Source: UMGS1052 sp045580005 (GTDB taxonomy: Bacteria; Bacillota; Clostridia; Oscillospirales; CAG-382). From it: a stretch of DNA of 51,111 bases. Made by a program: the position numbers and the translations under genes. Each line of letters opens with the position of its first letter. Position 1 is the stretch's first letter. The stretch is from contig JAZNMZ010000093.1 in assembly GCA_045580005.1 (NCBI GenBank), positions 1 to 51,111 on the forward strand. Direction: 5' to 3'. Under the pieces are notes generated by a model, which did not search any database, was not told the DNA's origin, and was given only the letters and a program-made list of their open reading frames with translations. Below are positions 25,147-33,704 of this stretch, one piece after another.

Positions 25147-25773
25147 TTATTCCCCGAACAAATCTGCTTCAAGCTTACCGCACAGATAGTGGTAGACGGG
25201 AAGATGATATTCCTGAATTTTGAATGTTTCGTCCTCGGGGACTCTGATTGTGCAGTCGCACAGAGCCGAGAGCTTACTTTCTTTTCTTCCTGTGAGAGAA
25301 AGTGTGGACATTCCTTTGAGCTTTGCAATCTTAATGGCGTTTACAACATTCTTTGAATTGCCAGATGTAGAAAGCCCGATTAGCAAATCCTGCTCTCTTC
25401 CGTAGCCGTAGAGAAGCTGGGCATAGCACATATCAGAGTCGACATCGTTGTTAAATGCAGTGAGTATTGCGCTCTGAGCCGTAAGCGCCACTGCAGGGAT
25501 ACCTCTTTGCAAGTTGTCTGCCATTCTGTCGCCGTCATTGGGAAACAAAGAGCTGAGCTTTTCTCTGTCCTCTTTGGGTATAGGTCTCAGGAGCATAAAG
25601 CCTTTCATAAGTTCACCTACGATATGCTCGCTGTCAGAGCAGCTGCCGCCGTTACCGCAGACATAAATTGTTCCGCCCGACAAGTAGGTTTTTTTCATAA
25701 GTGCAACAGCTGTGTCTATATCTTCAGAGCACACAGCAAGGGCAGGGTATCTTTGTAAAAGTTCGTTTTTCAT
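25147..25773 (-). CDS. SIS-domain sugar isomerase, GmhA-like
   Basis: A 208-residue protein with a single SIS domain. IYVCGNGGSCSDSEHIVGELMKGF matches the phosphosugar-binding loop of sedoheptulose-7-phosphate isomerases (GmhA), and GLSTSGNSKNVVNA is the second SIS motif. True GmhA makes heptose for lipopolysaccharide; in a Gram-positive mannoside operon a related sugar-phosphate isomerisation is more likely. It is the last of three genes after a beta-mannosidase and a ROK protein, 11 bases from the latter. Exact substrate unknown. Confidence 0.8.
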   Translation of the reverse strand: MKNELLQRYPALAVCSEDIDTAVALMKKTYLSGGTIYVCGNGGSCSDSEHIVGELMKGFMLLRPIPKEDREKLSSLFPNDGDRMADNLQRGIPAVALTAQSAILTAFNNDVDSDMCYAQLLYGYGREQDLLIGLSTSGNSKNVVNAIKIAKLKGMSTLSLTGRKESKLSALCDCTIRVPEDETFKIQEYHLPVYHYLCGKLEADLFGE

Positions 25774-25784
25774 GATAACCTCAC

Positions 25785-26759
25785 TTATATAGTTGAAACA
25801 GCAAGAGCGAGCGCTGCATAGTCGCCGATATTCTCACCGAGAGCAGCACCCACAACAGAGCAGACGCTGTATGCGCCTGCAAGGCACTGTGTCCTCATAA
25901 CCTTGTCGCACTCTTCAAACAGCAGATTTCTGCTTCTTGTAAAGATACTTCCGATTACAATTTTTTCGGGGTTGAGAATGTCAACAAGTATCGACAGTCC
26001 GTATCCGAGCATCTCGCCCGATTTTTCATACACCTTTTTTGCAAGAGAGTCGCCTGCGTCGGCGCACTGCGCGATTCTCTTTGCCGTAATATTTGACAAA
26101 TCGTCAAAGCCGTCACAGTATGACACCTTCTCGCCGCGCTGAAAAGCCTCTAATGCATAACTGCGTCCAAGCTGCTCGATACCGCTGCCGCTGCAAAAGC
26201 CCTCAAAAGAACCTGTCTTGCCATATCCGACAGGACCGAACGATGCCAGTTTTATGTGACCTGCCTCGCCTGCATTGTCGTTTGTGCCCGAGTAGAGCTT
26301 GCCGTCAAGGATAAGGCCTGCACCGAGTCCCGTGCCAAAGGTGAGAAAAATCATATTGCTGCAGCCTCGCCCTGCGCCGAACTTCCATTCGGCAACAGCA
26401 CAGGCGTTTGCGTCGTTCTGCAGTACGGTTTTTACCCCTGTGCGCTCCTCAATAAATTTTACAGCCTCAATGCCGTCCCACCCCGGAAGATTCGGAGGGG
26501 AGAGGATAACGCCTGCTTTTGAGTCAAGAGGACCGCCGCAGCTGATACCTGCCGCACTTATGTCCGAAAAAGAAAGCGAGCTTCCGTCAAGTATAGCTTT
26601 TGCACACTTGCACATTGCCTCAAGCACAACATACGGCGCACCGTCTGTTGCAAACTTTTCTTTTGTAAGAATTTCGATGCTGTCGGCAGAGCTGCCCTCG
26701 GTTTTGCCGAGGCTGACGGCACACTTGGTGCCGCCTATATCAAATCCTAAAAAATACAT
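25785..26759 (-). CDS. ROK-family sugar kinase without the usual zinc motif
   Basis: A 324-residue ROK kinase: phosphate-binding DIGGTKCAVSLG at the N-terminus, LQNDANACAVAEW containing the catalytic Asp, and FGTGLGAGLILDG. The CxCGxxGCxE zinc motif that normally follows the GEAGH histidine is replaced by YGKTGSFEGFCSGSG, as in some ROK proteins of glycan-degrading Firmicutes. Its ATG overlaps the mannosidase stop by one base (TAATG). The neighbours suggest that it phosphorylates mannose or another sugar released from beta-mannosides. It has no DNA-binding domain, so it is not a repressor. Confidence 0.87.
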   Translation of the reverse strand: MYFLGFDIGGTKCAVSLGKTEGSSADSIEILTKEKFATDGAPYVVLEAMCKCAKAILDGSSLSFSDISAAGISCGGPLDSKAGVILSPPNLPGWDGIEAVKFIEERTGVKTVLQNDANACAVAEWKFGAGRGCSNMIFLTFGTGLGAGLILDGKLYSGTNDNAGEAGHIKLASFGPVGYGKTGSFEGFCSGSGIEQLGRSYALEAFQRGEKVSYCDGFDDLSNITAKRIAQCADAGDSLAKKVYEKSGEMLGYGLSILVDILNPEKIVIGSIFTRSRNLLFEECDKVMRTQCLAGAYSVCSVVGAALGENIGDYAALALAVSTI

Positions 26760-29116
26760 TAAAATCCCTCAAACTGATTGAATCCGCACTTGTCGATGGC
26801 CGACATATATGCTTGATAGTCGATCTTGATAATATTTGTGAAATAGTGGTTTTTCAGCACCTTTCCGTCAACGATGAACTCGATAAGATAGAATTTCTTC
26901 TCGCCGTCCACAATCTCAAGCTCTCCTGCCTTTACCGAGGTGTTTGCAGGACTGTGAACTGTGCCCGAGAGCACTTCCTTGCCGTCTGTGATGTTTGTAA
27001 CCTTGTATGATATTTCCTTGTCGAGCAGATAGTCGTTCACGGCATAAAGATCTATTTTTCCGTCTTTGGGCTCATCAAACATCATACATAAAGGCTCCTG
27101 CGAGCGCTTGATGTAGTGGTAGGCAAGCTTCTTGGTAAAGAAGTAGTCAACAACGGCGTCTGAGAACTGAGGCCAGCCGTCAACAATATTCCACCAGATG
27201 ATACCTGTTCTTCTCCACTTTGAGAGCCTGAAGCGCTCGATAAAGTATTTCTTTGCTTCAGCCTGGGAAATCTGACTCATTCTCGCATAAGTATCAAGGC
27301 AATCGGGCGTGTCTTCAAAGAGAGTGTCAACCTGGCTTGCCATGAGCCTTATTCTGTATGCCCACTCGACCCAGTTCCTGTCGTATTCAAGACCAACTGC
27401 GTGAGCAAGCCAAGAGGTCTGCTCCTTGCCGTTCTTGTCATACCACGGCCAGAGCTCGTCCTCGGGAATAAATTTCTTTACCGACACGGGTGAGGGACAT
27501 GCGTGATAGCCTGTCTCGGAGGCAAAATGACATATCGAATTCTTGTAGAAATCGCCCTTGAAGTAGTCTCTCGGGCCCCACAGATGGTCCTCGGAGGGGG
27601 TTGCGCTTGTACCTTTCTTTGCCGCTTCGTTTGACATATAGGGGGAGCTTGGCAGATAAGGTCTTGTGTAGTCGTGTATTTCAACAAGCTTTGGGATGAC
27701 TTTTCTTGTGAGTATGTTATTGTCGGGATCGCGCTTGATTACCGATGCGGGACCCCAGTTCATATAAAGATAGTCGCACTCGTTGTCGCCTGCCCATAGG
27801 ATAAGACTTGGGTGCTGACGGAATCTCTTTACAATCTGTATTACTTCCTCCTCAAGAAGCTTACAGAAACGGTCGTCCTGAGGATAGATAGCACAGCCCA
27901 TGGCAAAATCCTGCCATACCATAATACCGTACTTGTCGCAAAGGTCATAAAACTCGCGGCTTTCATATGTGTTGCCGCCCCAGCAGCGTACAATGTTGCA
28001 GCCTGTATCGACCATAAGCATAAATGCCTGCTCGAGCCTGTCCTTATCTCTTGAGTGGAAAGCGTCAAGCGGCACCCAGTTTGAACCCATACAGAATATA
28101 GGCGTGCCGTTTATGATAAATCGGAACTCGCCTGAGCCGTTTTCATCTGTTGTGTCGGTTCTATCAAGCTCTACCGTGCGGATACCGAATTTTGTGGTAT
28201 ACACATCCACAACCTCGCCTTTGTACATAAGGGTTACGGTTACATCATACATATCCTGCTCGCCGGCGTTTTTCGGCCACCAGAAGTAGCAGTTTTCGAT
28301 ATTGTCGTTTGTTGCGGGATGGCAGCTGCTTCCCCAAAGCTCTCTTGCGTAGCGGAACGAACTGTCCTTGCACACACCTTTTATTTCAAAAGAGTAATCC
28401 TGCGCGTAGTCTTCCGAAATCTCAAAGCTCGCGAAGCACGAAATTCTCGCCGTACGGCTCTGCACATCGGTATAGTCTGTGTAGATATAGAATTCCTTTA
28501 CTCTGTTGCTCTTGCGCTCTTTTATGTAAGAGTCTTTCCATATACCTGCCGACACTATTCTCGGCATAATATCCCAGCCCCACATATGAGGAGCTTTTCT
28601 GATGTTGATGGATGGTATATTGTAGCTTGTACATCTGGATAGAAGCGAGGTTTCATACTTTCGTTCTTCTATCATAACAGGTTTTATATGTACGAGTATC
28701 TCGTTGTCCTTCTCGCGAAGCGTATCTGTAACGAGAGGGATTTCGTATTCAAGGTACATATTCTCAACACTCTTTGTGAGCACACCGTTTATATAAATAT
28801 CGGCAATAGTGTCAATGCCGTCAAAGCACAGCTTGGCGTCAACCTTGGGCTTGTCAAAAGTCACATAGTAAAAGCAGTGTCTGTTCTCAAGCTCCTGAAT
28901 TTTTATATTGTTTGTGCTCCAGAAAGGGTCGTAATCAATAAGTCCCGCTCTCATCATATCAAGCTCAAAGTTGCCTGGGACCTTTGCAGGAATAATGTCA
29001 AAGCCTGCGTTTTTCACATCAGAGATGGTCTTTATGCTGTCGGCAATATGCTTGCACTTGTAGTTTTCACATACCGCAAGAGACCAGTCTGTGAGCTTAA
29101 CCAAAATCTTTTCCAT
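26759..29116 (-). CDS. Glycoside hydrolase family 2 beta-mannosidase
   Basis: A 785-residue intracellular-type GH2 enzyme (no signal peptide). Domain order: jelly-roll sugar-binding domain (about 1-190), immunoglobulin-like domain (200-310), TIM barrel (330-620), C-terminal beta domain. The acid/base is Glu447 in WAGDNECD and the nucleophile Glu534 in HFASETGY; CWGGNTYES, MVWQDFAMGCA and the N-terminal FWSTNN are typical of beta-mannosidases rather than beta-galactosidases. It probably cleaves terminal beta-mannose from mannan oligosaccharides or N-glycan cores. GGGGAGGT precedes ATG 29116; it leads the operon with ROK and SIS genes. Confidence 0.9.
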   Translation of the reverse strand: MEKILVKLTDWSLAVCENYKCKHIADSIKTISDVKNAGFDIIPAKVPGNFELDMMRAGLIDYDPFWSTNNIKIQELENRHCFYYVTFDKPKVDAKLCFDGIDTIADIYINGVLTKSVENMYLEYEIPLVTDTLREKDNEILVHIKPVMIEERKYETSLLSRCTSYNIPSINIRKAPHMWGWDIMPRIVSAGIWKDSYIKERKSNRVKEFYIYTDYTDVQSRTARISCFASFEISEDYAQDYSFEIKGVCKDSSFRYARELWGSSCHPATNDNIENCYFWWPKNAGEQDMYDVTVTLMYKGEVVDVYTTKFGIRTVELDRTDTTDENGSGEFRFIINGTPIFCMGSNWVPLDAFHSRDKDRLEQAFMLMVDTGCNIVRCWGGNTYESREFYDLCDKYGIMVWQDFAMGCAIYPQDDRFCKLLEEEVIQIVKRFRQHPSLILWAGDNECDYLYMNWGPASVIKRDPDNNILTRKVIPKLVEIHDYTRPYLPSSPYMSNEAAKKGTSATPSEDHLWGPRDYFKGDFYKNSICHFASETGYHACPSPVSVKKFIPEDELWPWYDKNGKEQTSWLAHAVGLEYDRNWVEWAYRIRLMASQVDTLFEDTPDCLDTYARMSQISQAEAKKYFIERFRLSKWRRTGIIWWNIVDGWPQFSDAVVDYFFTKKLAYHYIKRSQEPLCMMFDEPKDGKIDLYAVNDYLLDKEISYKVTNITDGKEVLSGTVHSPANTSVKAGELEIVDGEKKFYLIEFIVDGKVLKNHYFTNIIKIDYQAYMSAIDKCGFNQFEGF

Positions 29117-29146
29117 TAGTTACCTCCCCAAAAAGGTGTTTTTTAT

Positions 29147-29175
29147 AGTATAACTGTATTGTTTTGTTTTGTAAA
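29147..29175 (-). promoter_or_regulatory. Promoter of the beta-mannosidase operon
   Basis: Minus strand TTTACA (29175-29170), 17 bases, TATACT (29152-29147). Confidence 0.75.
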
Positions 29176-29182
29176 TACAAAA
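29167..29182. promoter_or_regulatory. Candidate operator over the -35 of the mannosidase promoter
   Basis: TTTTGTA-AA-TACAAAA is a 16-base inverted repeat that covers the -35 hexamer. Placement fits repression by a sugar-responsive regulator, which is not encoded nearby. The surrounding DNA is AT-rich, so a chance palindrome is possible. Confidence 0.4.
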
Positions 29183-29274
29183 TTTTGTTTTTTTGTGTTG
29201 ATTTTTTGTATATACCTTATAAAAGCAAAAAATTAAACAGAATTTCTCAAAATGTAAACAATTATTATTTAGTA

Positions 29275-29303
29275 TTGCTTTTTTGGCATATTTAGGTTAA
29301 AAT
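29275..29303 (+). promoter_or_regulatory. Promoter of the fructose-bisphosphate aldolase gene
   Basis: TTGCTT (29275-29280), 17 bases, TAAAAT (29298-29303), 39 bases before ATG 29342. Hexamers are imperfect; other AT-rich candidates are close. Confidence 0.55.
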
Positions 29304-29341
29304 ATATGAGTAAAATTTTTTAATAAATGGAGATGTTAAAA

Positions 29342-30205
29342 ATGTTAGTATCAGCAAAGGAAATGCTTACAAAAGCAAAAGAAGGACACTACGCCGTAGG
29401 TCAGTTCAATATCAACAATCTTGAATGGACAAAGGCTATTCTTCTCACAGCACAGGAGCTCAACTCTCCCGTTATCCTTGGTGTTTCCGAGGGCGCAGGT
29501 AAGTATATGTGCGGCTACAAGACAGTTGTAGGTATGGTTAACGGTATGCTCGAGGAGCTCGGTATCACAGTTCCCGTAGCGCTTCACCTCGACCACGGCT
29601 CATACGAGGGCGCACTCAAGTGCAGCGAAGCAGGATTTTCTTCTGTTATGTTCGACGGCTCTCACTATCCTATTGAAGAAAATATCGCCAAGACCAAGGA
29701 GCTCGTTGCTCTTTGCGAGTCCAAAGGTATTTCTATCGAAGCAGAGGTTGGCTCTATCGGTGGTGAGGAAGACGGCGTTGTAGGTGCAGGCGAATGCGCA
29801 GACCCCAACGAATGTAAGATGATTGCAGACCTTGGTGTTACAATGCTTGCGGCAGGTATTGGCAATATCCACGGCAAATACCCCGAAAACTGGGCGGGAC
29901 TTTCTTTTGAAACTCTTGCACAGGTACAGGAAAAGACAGGCAAGATGCCCCTCGTTCTTCACGGAGGCACAGGTATCCCCGCAGAAATGATTCAGAAAGC
30001 AATCAACCTCGGCGTTTCCAAGATTAATGTAAACACAGAGTGTCAGCTCAGCTTTGCTGCTGCTACAAGAAAGTATATAGAAGAGGGCAAGGATACTCAG
30101 GGCAAGGGATTTGACCCCAGAAAGCTCCTCGCTCCCGGCTTTGAAGCAATCAAGGCAACAGTAAAAGAAAAGATGGAACTTTTCGGTTCTGTAGGCAAGG
30201 CGTAA
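29342..30205 (+). CDS. fba: Class II fructose-bisphosphate aldolase
   Basis: A 287-residue zinc-dependent aldolase of glycolysis, splitting fructose 1,6-bisphosphate into dihydroxyacetone phosphate and glyceraldehyde 3-phosphate. MLVSAKEML, GHYAVGQFNINN, the HLDHGSYE metal-binding motif, EAEVGSIGGEEDG and LHGGTGIP are all present. Of three clustered ATGs (29327, 29333, 29342), the last is chosen: GGAG at 29329-29332 is placed 9 bases before it and the protein then begins exactly as the family does. Codons are the strongly biased type of highly expressed genes. Single-gene unit with its own terminator. Confidence 0.95.
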   Translation: MLVSAKEMLTKAKEGHYAVGQFNINNLEWTKAILLTAQELNSPVILGVSEGAGKYMCGYKTVVGMVNGMLEELGITVPVALHLDHGSYEGALKCSEAGFSSVMFDGSHYPIEENIAKTKELVALCESKGISIEAEVGSIGGEEDGVVGAGECADPNECKMIADLGVTMLAAGIGNIHGKYPENWAGLSFETLAQVQEKTGKMPLVLHGGTGIPAEMIQKAINLGVSKINVNTECQLSFAAATRKYIEEGKDTQGKGFDPRKLLAPGFEAIKATVKEKMELFGSVGKA

Positions 30206-30216
30206 AAATAACAAAA

Positions 30217-30248
30217 CAAAAAGTCGGCGGAAGCCGGCTTTTTTGTTT
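30217..30248 (+). terminator. Terminator of fba
   Basis: AAAAGTCGGC / GCCGGCTTTT around a GGAA loop (one G-T pair), followed by TTGTTTTC. Confidence 0.9.
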
Positions 30249-30348
30249 TCGGTGTAATCATCTTTATCACAGCGTGTGGGATTGTGTCATATTATGAGTA
30301 ATAAAGGATACTCAAATAATTATGCATGCTACCGAAAGGGTCTTTAAA

Positions 30349-30573
30349 ATGAGATACAGTATTTTAGTTATGAGCTCGGTGACATACGCTCTGAAAGCCC
30401 AGGGCGTTCTTGCACGAGAGGGCATAGGAACAAGACTCGAAAAATTAGGGAGAGAACAGTCTCTGCGCGGCTGCGGCTACGGCTTGAGAATAGATAAAAG
30501 CAATATCGACAGAGCAGAAAAAATACTGAACGGCGAAAGAATAAAAGTTATAGAGATAATAGACTACAAATAA
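30349..30573 (+). CDS. DUF3343 putative Se/S carrier-like protein
   Basis: A 74-residue protein of the DUF3343 family, small proteins proposed to carry sulfur or selenium for a nearby desulfurase. The pattern YSILVMSSVTYALKAQGVL, then SLRGCGYGLRI with its single cysteine, then a short closing strand, fits. ATG 30349 is preferred (AAAGG ten bases before); an ATG at 30322 lacks a ribosome site. The cysteine-desulfurase-like gene begins 10 bases downstream, the usual partner. The carrier role is a family proposal, not proven here. Confidence 0.8.
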   Translation: MRYSILVMSSVTYALKAQGVLAREGIGTRLEKLGREQSLRGCGYGLRIDKSNIDRAEKILNGERIKVIEIIDYK

Positions 30574-30583
30574 GTGGTGAGCT

Positions 30584-31720
30584 ATGGAAAAACCTATCTA
30601 TTTCGACCATGCTGCCACAAGCTACCCAAAGCCGCCCGAGGTGCTGACGGCTGTAAGAAACGCTATAATCGAAAAAGGTGGCAATCCCGGGCGCTCGTCA
30701 CACAGGCTCTCGGTTGAAGCTGCAAAAGCCATTTACGATTGCCGCAAGAGTGTCTGCGATCTTCTTGGCTATAATAGCCCCGAACGAGTGGTTTTTACTC
30801 AGAACACCACATACTCGCTCAATATGGCAATAAAAGGTGTTGTCGGCGACAGATGCCATATTGTAATATCAAACCTTGAGCACAATTCGGTTATACGCCC
30901 TGTTTATGCCTTGTCAAAGAGCAGAGCGGGTGTGAGTTACAGTATGTTTGACGCAACAGGCACCGATGATGAGGTGATCTTCAGCTTCAGACACGCGCTT
31001 CGCGATAATACCCGTCTTGCTGTTGTTACCCTTGCATCAAATGTCTGCGGTAGAATTCTTCCCATTAAGGAGATTTCCGCTATATGCAGAAACAGGGGGA
31101 TTATCCTCATTGCCGACGGAGCACAGGCAGGCGGAGTAATGCCGCTTAATTTTTCGCTACTCGGGGTGAATATTCTGTGCCTTGCAGGACACAAGGGACT
31201 TTACGGCCCTCAGGGCACAGGCATTATTGTCTGCGACGACACAGTTGAGCCCGCAGCCATCATTGAGGGAGGAAACGGAGTAAATTCGGCAGACCCCGAG
31301 ATGAACGGACTGCTTCCCGAAAGACTCGAGGCAGGCACGCTCAATACACCGGGGATCTGCGGCCTGTGCGAGGGGATAAAGTATGTAATGCGCGAGACAC
31401 CCGAGGCAATATTCGGCAAGACACTTCTTCTTTCAAGATATATTACCGAGGGGCTTTCTGTTATAAAAGGAGTCAGAGTTTACGGCGACTATGATATAAA
31501 GGCACCTGTCGTTTTATTTAACAAGGGGGATATCCCGTGTGGCAGAGTAGCCGAAATCCTGAACGAAAAGGGCATCTACACAAGAAGCGGTCTTCACTGC
31601 GCTCCCACGGCTCACAAAGCTATAGGAAGCGGAGAGGAGGGGGGAGTGCGCGTGTCTGTCGGACACATAAACACCTTCTCACAGGCAGACAGATTTTTAA
31701 GGGTAGTAAACAGAATATAA
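30584..31720 (+). CDS. Cysteine desulfurase-like aminotransferase class V, TIGR01977 family
   Basis: A 378-residue PLP enzyme. The PLP lysine is in LAGHKGLYGPQGTG; the active-site cysteine is in SGLHCAPTAHKAIG; FDHAATSYPKPPEV opens the protein. The segment GGNGVNSADPEMNGLLPERLEAGTLN belongs to the TIGR01977 (EF2568) subgroup, often seen beside selenium-metabolism genes in anaerobes. With the DUF3343 protein it probably forms a sulfur- or selenium-mobilising pair. No selD, selenium-dependent hydroxylase or Fe-S scaffold gene lies close, so the destination of the sulfur or selenium is unclear. Confidence 0.88.
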   Translation: MEKPIYFDHAATSYPKPPEVLTAVRNAIIEKGGNPGRSSHRLSVEAAKAIYDCRKSVCDLLGYNSPERVVFTQNTTYSLNMAIKGVVGDRCHIVISNLEHNSVIRPVYALSKSRAGVSYSMFDATGTDDEVIFSFRHALRDNTRLAVVTLASNVCGRILPIKEISAICRNRGIILIADGAQAGGVMPLNFSLLGVNILCLAGHKGLYGPQGTGIIVCDDTVEPAAIIEGGNGVNSADPEMNGLLPERLEAGTLNTPGICGLCEGIKYVMRETPEAIFGKTLLLSRYITEGLSVIKGVRVYGDYDIKAPVVLFNKGDIPCGRVAEILNEKGIYTRSGLHCAPTAHKAIGSGEEGGVRVSVGHINTFSQADRFLRVVNRI

Positions 31721-31724
31721 TCCC

Positions 31725-31760
31725 GCCACCGGTTTTTGCCGGTGGTTTGCTTTTTGAGCG
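31725..31760 (+). terminator. Terminator after the desulfurase-like gene
   Basis: GCCACCGG / CCGGTGG around a TTTTTG loop, then TTTGCTTTTTG. Confidence 0.8.
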
Positions 31761-31767
31761 GATTACA

Positions 31768-31796
31768 TTGACTTTCGCAGCTTTTCGTGCTATACT
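31768..31796 (+). promoter_or_regulatory. Promoter of the stalk-parvulin gene
   Basis: TTGACT (31768-31773), 17 bases, TATACT (31791-31796); the leader to ATG 31825 is about 22 bases and includes AAAGGAGGTG. Confidence 0.85.
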
Positions 31797-31824
31797 GTGT
31801 ATGTAAGAATAAAGGAGGTGCTTT

Positions 31825-33132
31825 ATGAAAAGATTTGCTTTTGTTTTATTAAGTTTATTGTTGTTGCAGGGTAGCTTCCCGTGCGCCGCAGTTGATGTTG
31901 ACAACGATGTTGATGCATCCGAGTGGCAGATACCCGAAGAGCCTGTAGTGCCCGACATTACAGTATATGTAAACGGCAGCTCTGTTGAGTTTGATGTAAA
32001 GCCGCAGATTATAGACGGCAGAACTATGGTGCCTGTCCGCGCTATTTTTGAAGTGCTGGGTGCTGTTGTCGAGTGGGATGAAGCTACAAGAACTGTGGTT
32101 TCGTCAAAAGCTGACACAACCGTTAGGATTACAATAGGTGAATATAAGATTAACAAAAACGGCTTGGACATAGCAGTAGATGTTCCGGCGCAGATAGTTG
32201 ATTCAAGGACTCTTGTCCCTGTGCGAGCTATCGCCGAGAGCTATAACTGCAAGGTTGAGTGGGATGAGGCGACAAGAAGTGTAAATGTTGTGACATTTAC
32301 GCTCGAGCCTGCAGTCGCAACAACTGCCGATACTACATATTTGTTCAGCATAAACAATTTTATGGTGTCCGACGCCTTTTATGATGTTGTTTCCAACTGG
32401 GCGGTGCTTGCTTCCAACGGCAATCCGCTTGATGAGCAGACACTTATCAATCAGATGAAGCTGTTTGCTGCAATCGAACAGCTCACACACGAGCTTGATA
32501 TAACCCTAGCTCCGCACGAAAAATATGCTTTTGATTATATGATTTATCAGTCAAAGCAGAGCGGTGAGTACGCCTTTCTGATGAGTCAGCTTGACACAAC
32601 AGATTTCGCTCTGAGAGAAATACTTCGCCTTGATCTTATGTATACCAAGCTCCAGCAGGCAATTATTAGCACCCTTGACTTCAGCGACGAAGCACGCCTT
32701 GCGTTTATGCAAGAAAACTATGTGAGAGTGAAGCACATCCTCGTTCATACCGAGCAGGAAGCTCTTGCGGCTGTCGAGAGGATAAACGGCGGCGAGAGCT
32801 TTGAGTCTCTCTGTGCAGAGCTCAGCCTTGACGGAATGGATGTGGGCACAGGATATGTCTTTACTTATGGACAAATGATAACAGCCTTTGAGGAGGCCTC
32901 TTTTGCACTTGAAATCGGTGAGATTTCAGCACCCATTCAGACCGCGTACGGATATCACATAATCAAGAAATACGATATGTTCGAGCTCGGCGAAGACCTG
33001 CTGCTTGCAAATTTCGCTGATCAGATTGACGACAGTATATGCGCAGTTGCAATTAACGCAGTGCTCAATTACGCGTTTTCGAATATGCAGATTGAGGTTT
33101 ACAAAGAAGACCTTTTTAACACAATACACTAA
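31825..33132 (+). CDS. Secreted stalk-domain protein fused to a parvulin-type prolyl isomerase
   Basis: A 435-residue secreted protein. A signal peptide (KRFAFVLLSLLLLQG) has no lipobox cysteine exactly at the expected place, although a Cys follows soon after (PCAA), so lipidation is possible but not clear. Next come two copies of the copper-amine-oxidase-N-like stalk motif: GRTMVPVRAIFEVLGAVVEW and SRTLVPVRAIAESYNCKVEW. The second half is a PrsA/SurA-like foldase: a helical chaperone part (about 170-290) and a parvulin domain (about 293-395) with VKHILVHT, GESFESL and TAYGYHIIKKYD. It probably helps exported proteins fold outside the membrane. The fusion with stalk motifs is the odd point. 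Confidence 0.85.
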   Translation: MKRFAFVLLSLLLLQGSFPCAAVDVDNDVDASEWQIPEEPVVPDITVYVNGSSVEFDVKPQIIDGRTMVPVRAIFEVLGAVVEWDEATRTVVSSKADTTVRITIGEYKINKNGLDIAVDVPAQIVDSRTLVPVRAIAESYNCKVEWDEATRSVNVVTFTLEPAVATTADTTYLFSINNFMVSDAFYDVVSNWAVLASNGNPLDEQTLINQMKLFAAIEQLTHELDITLAPHEKYAFDYMIYQSKQSGEYAFLMSQLDTTDFALREILRLDLMYTKLQQAIISTLDFSDEARLAFMQENYVRVKHILVHTEQEALAAVERINGGESFESLCAELSLDGMDVGTGYVFTYGQMITAFEEASFALEIGEISAPIQTAYGYHIIKKYDMFELGEDLLLANFADQIDDSICAVAINAVLNYAFSNMQIEVYKEDLFNTIH

Positions 33133-33137
33133 GAAAA

Positions 33138-33169
33138 GAAAAACCCGAAAGAATGTCTTTCGGGTTTTT
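33138..33169. terminator. Bidirectional terminator after the foldase gene
   Basis: AAAAACCCGAAAGA / TCTTTCGGGTTTTT form a near-perfect stem with an ATG loop; A-run and T-run flank it, so it can serve the convergent spoVT remnant too. Confidence 0.93.
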
Positions 33170-33175
33170 GTCTGC

Positions 33176-33634
33176 TTATGTCTCAAGCTGCTTTGAAAGA
33201 AATGCTGCTGCCGTCTGAATGAGCTTTATTTCGGTTTCATCAGGCGTGTGATCCGAATTCTCGGGAAGCACGCTTACAACAGAGCCGATAATGTCCCCTT
33301 CAGAAACAATCGGCATACAAGTGGAAACATTTATTTTTTCGTTTCCGTCCACGATAGTCTTGGGCGAGGCGCCGCTTTTGTTGGTGTACAGCTGGCGCGA
33401 TTCCATAATTTCCTCAATGTCAGAGGACACTTTTTTGTCTGCACATTCCTTTTTTGATGTGCCGGCATAGGCAATAACCGTATCTCGGTCGGTGATGATT
33501 ACAGGGTATGAGCTTGTCTTATAGAGGGTATCGGCATATCCTGCCGCAAATCCCATAAGCTCACCGATGGGCGAATATTTTTTGAAAATAACCTCACCGT
33601 CTCTGTCGGTGAAAATTTCCAGGGGGTCGCCCTC
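33176..33634 (-). pseudogene. spoVT: spoVT 3' fragment, AbrB domain removed by the element
   Basis: The last 152 codons of spoVT, a sporulation transcription regulator of the SigG/forespore programme. From 33634 leftwards the frame reads EGDPLEIFTDRDGE, then KKYSPIGELMGFAAGYAD and the whole GAF-like sensor domain to the stop. Intact SpoVT has about 180 residues; the missing stretch of about 29 equals the AbrB swapped-hairpin DNA-binding head. Upstream of the EGDP codon the sequence ceases to resemble SpoVT and an in-frame TAG is met at about 33664-33666. A GAF-only product could start at ATG 33556. The break coincides with the start of foreign DNA carrying a serine recombinase. The 5' part is not elsewhere in the window. 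Confidence 0.85.
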
Positions 33635-33668
33635 ATATACCTCATTGATAATAAAGACGACCCACTAA
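33625..33668. other. Candidate attachment-site junction (attL) in spoVT
   Basis: The spoVT coding match ends at the GAG codon 33634-33632 (minus strand). The element-side sequence just beyond includes TATACCTCATTGATAATAAA (33635-33654). Since large serine recombinases cross over at a short core, the true core should lie within a few bases of 33635; the matching attR half should carry the first 29 codons of spoVT. Confidence 0.6.
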
Positions 33669-33704
33669 AATCCTTGATATTATGCTGTTTTTCAAACTAT
33701 GGTA

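Noticed and set aside
29600..30214. Minus-strand frame of 204 codons
   Set aside because: Opposite the strongly codon-biased aldolase gene; composition is an artefact of that bias.
33635..33695. Degraded remnant of the AbrB head of SpoVT encoded by the element-side sequence (from a TTG at about 33695)
   Set aside because: A loose K-x-x-x-I-x-R-I-x-x-G-R resemblance exists, but it needs gaps and a stop (TGA) intervenes; chance or a post-integration leader is more likely than a true remnant. I keep it as an alternative to clean integration.
33600..33700. tRNA gene as integration target
   Set aside because: No cloverleaf or tRNA 3' end is visible; the target is the spoVT coding sequence.
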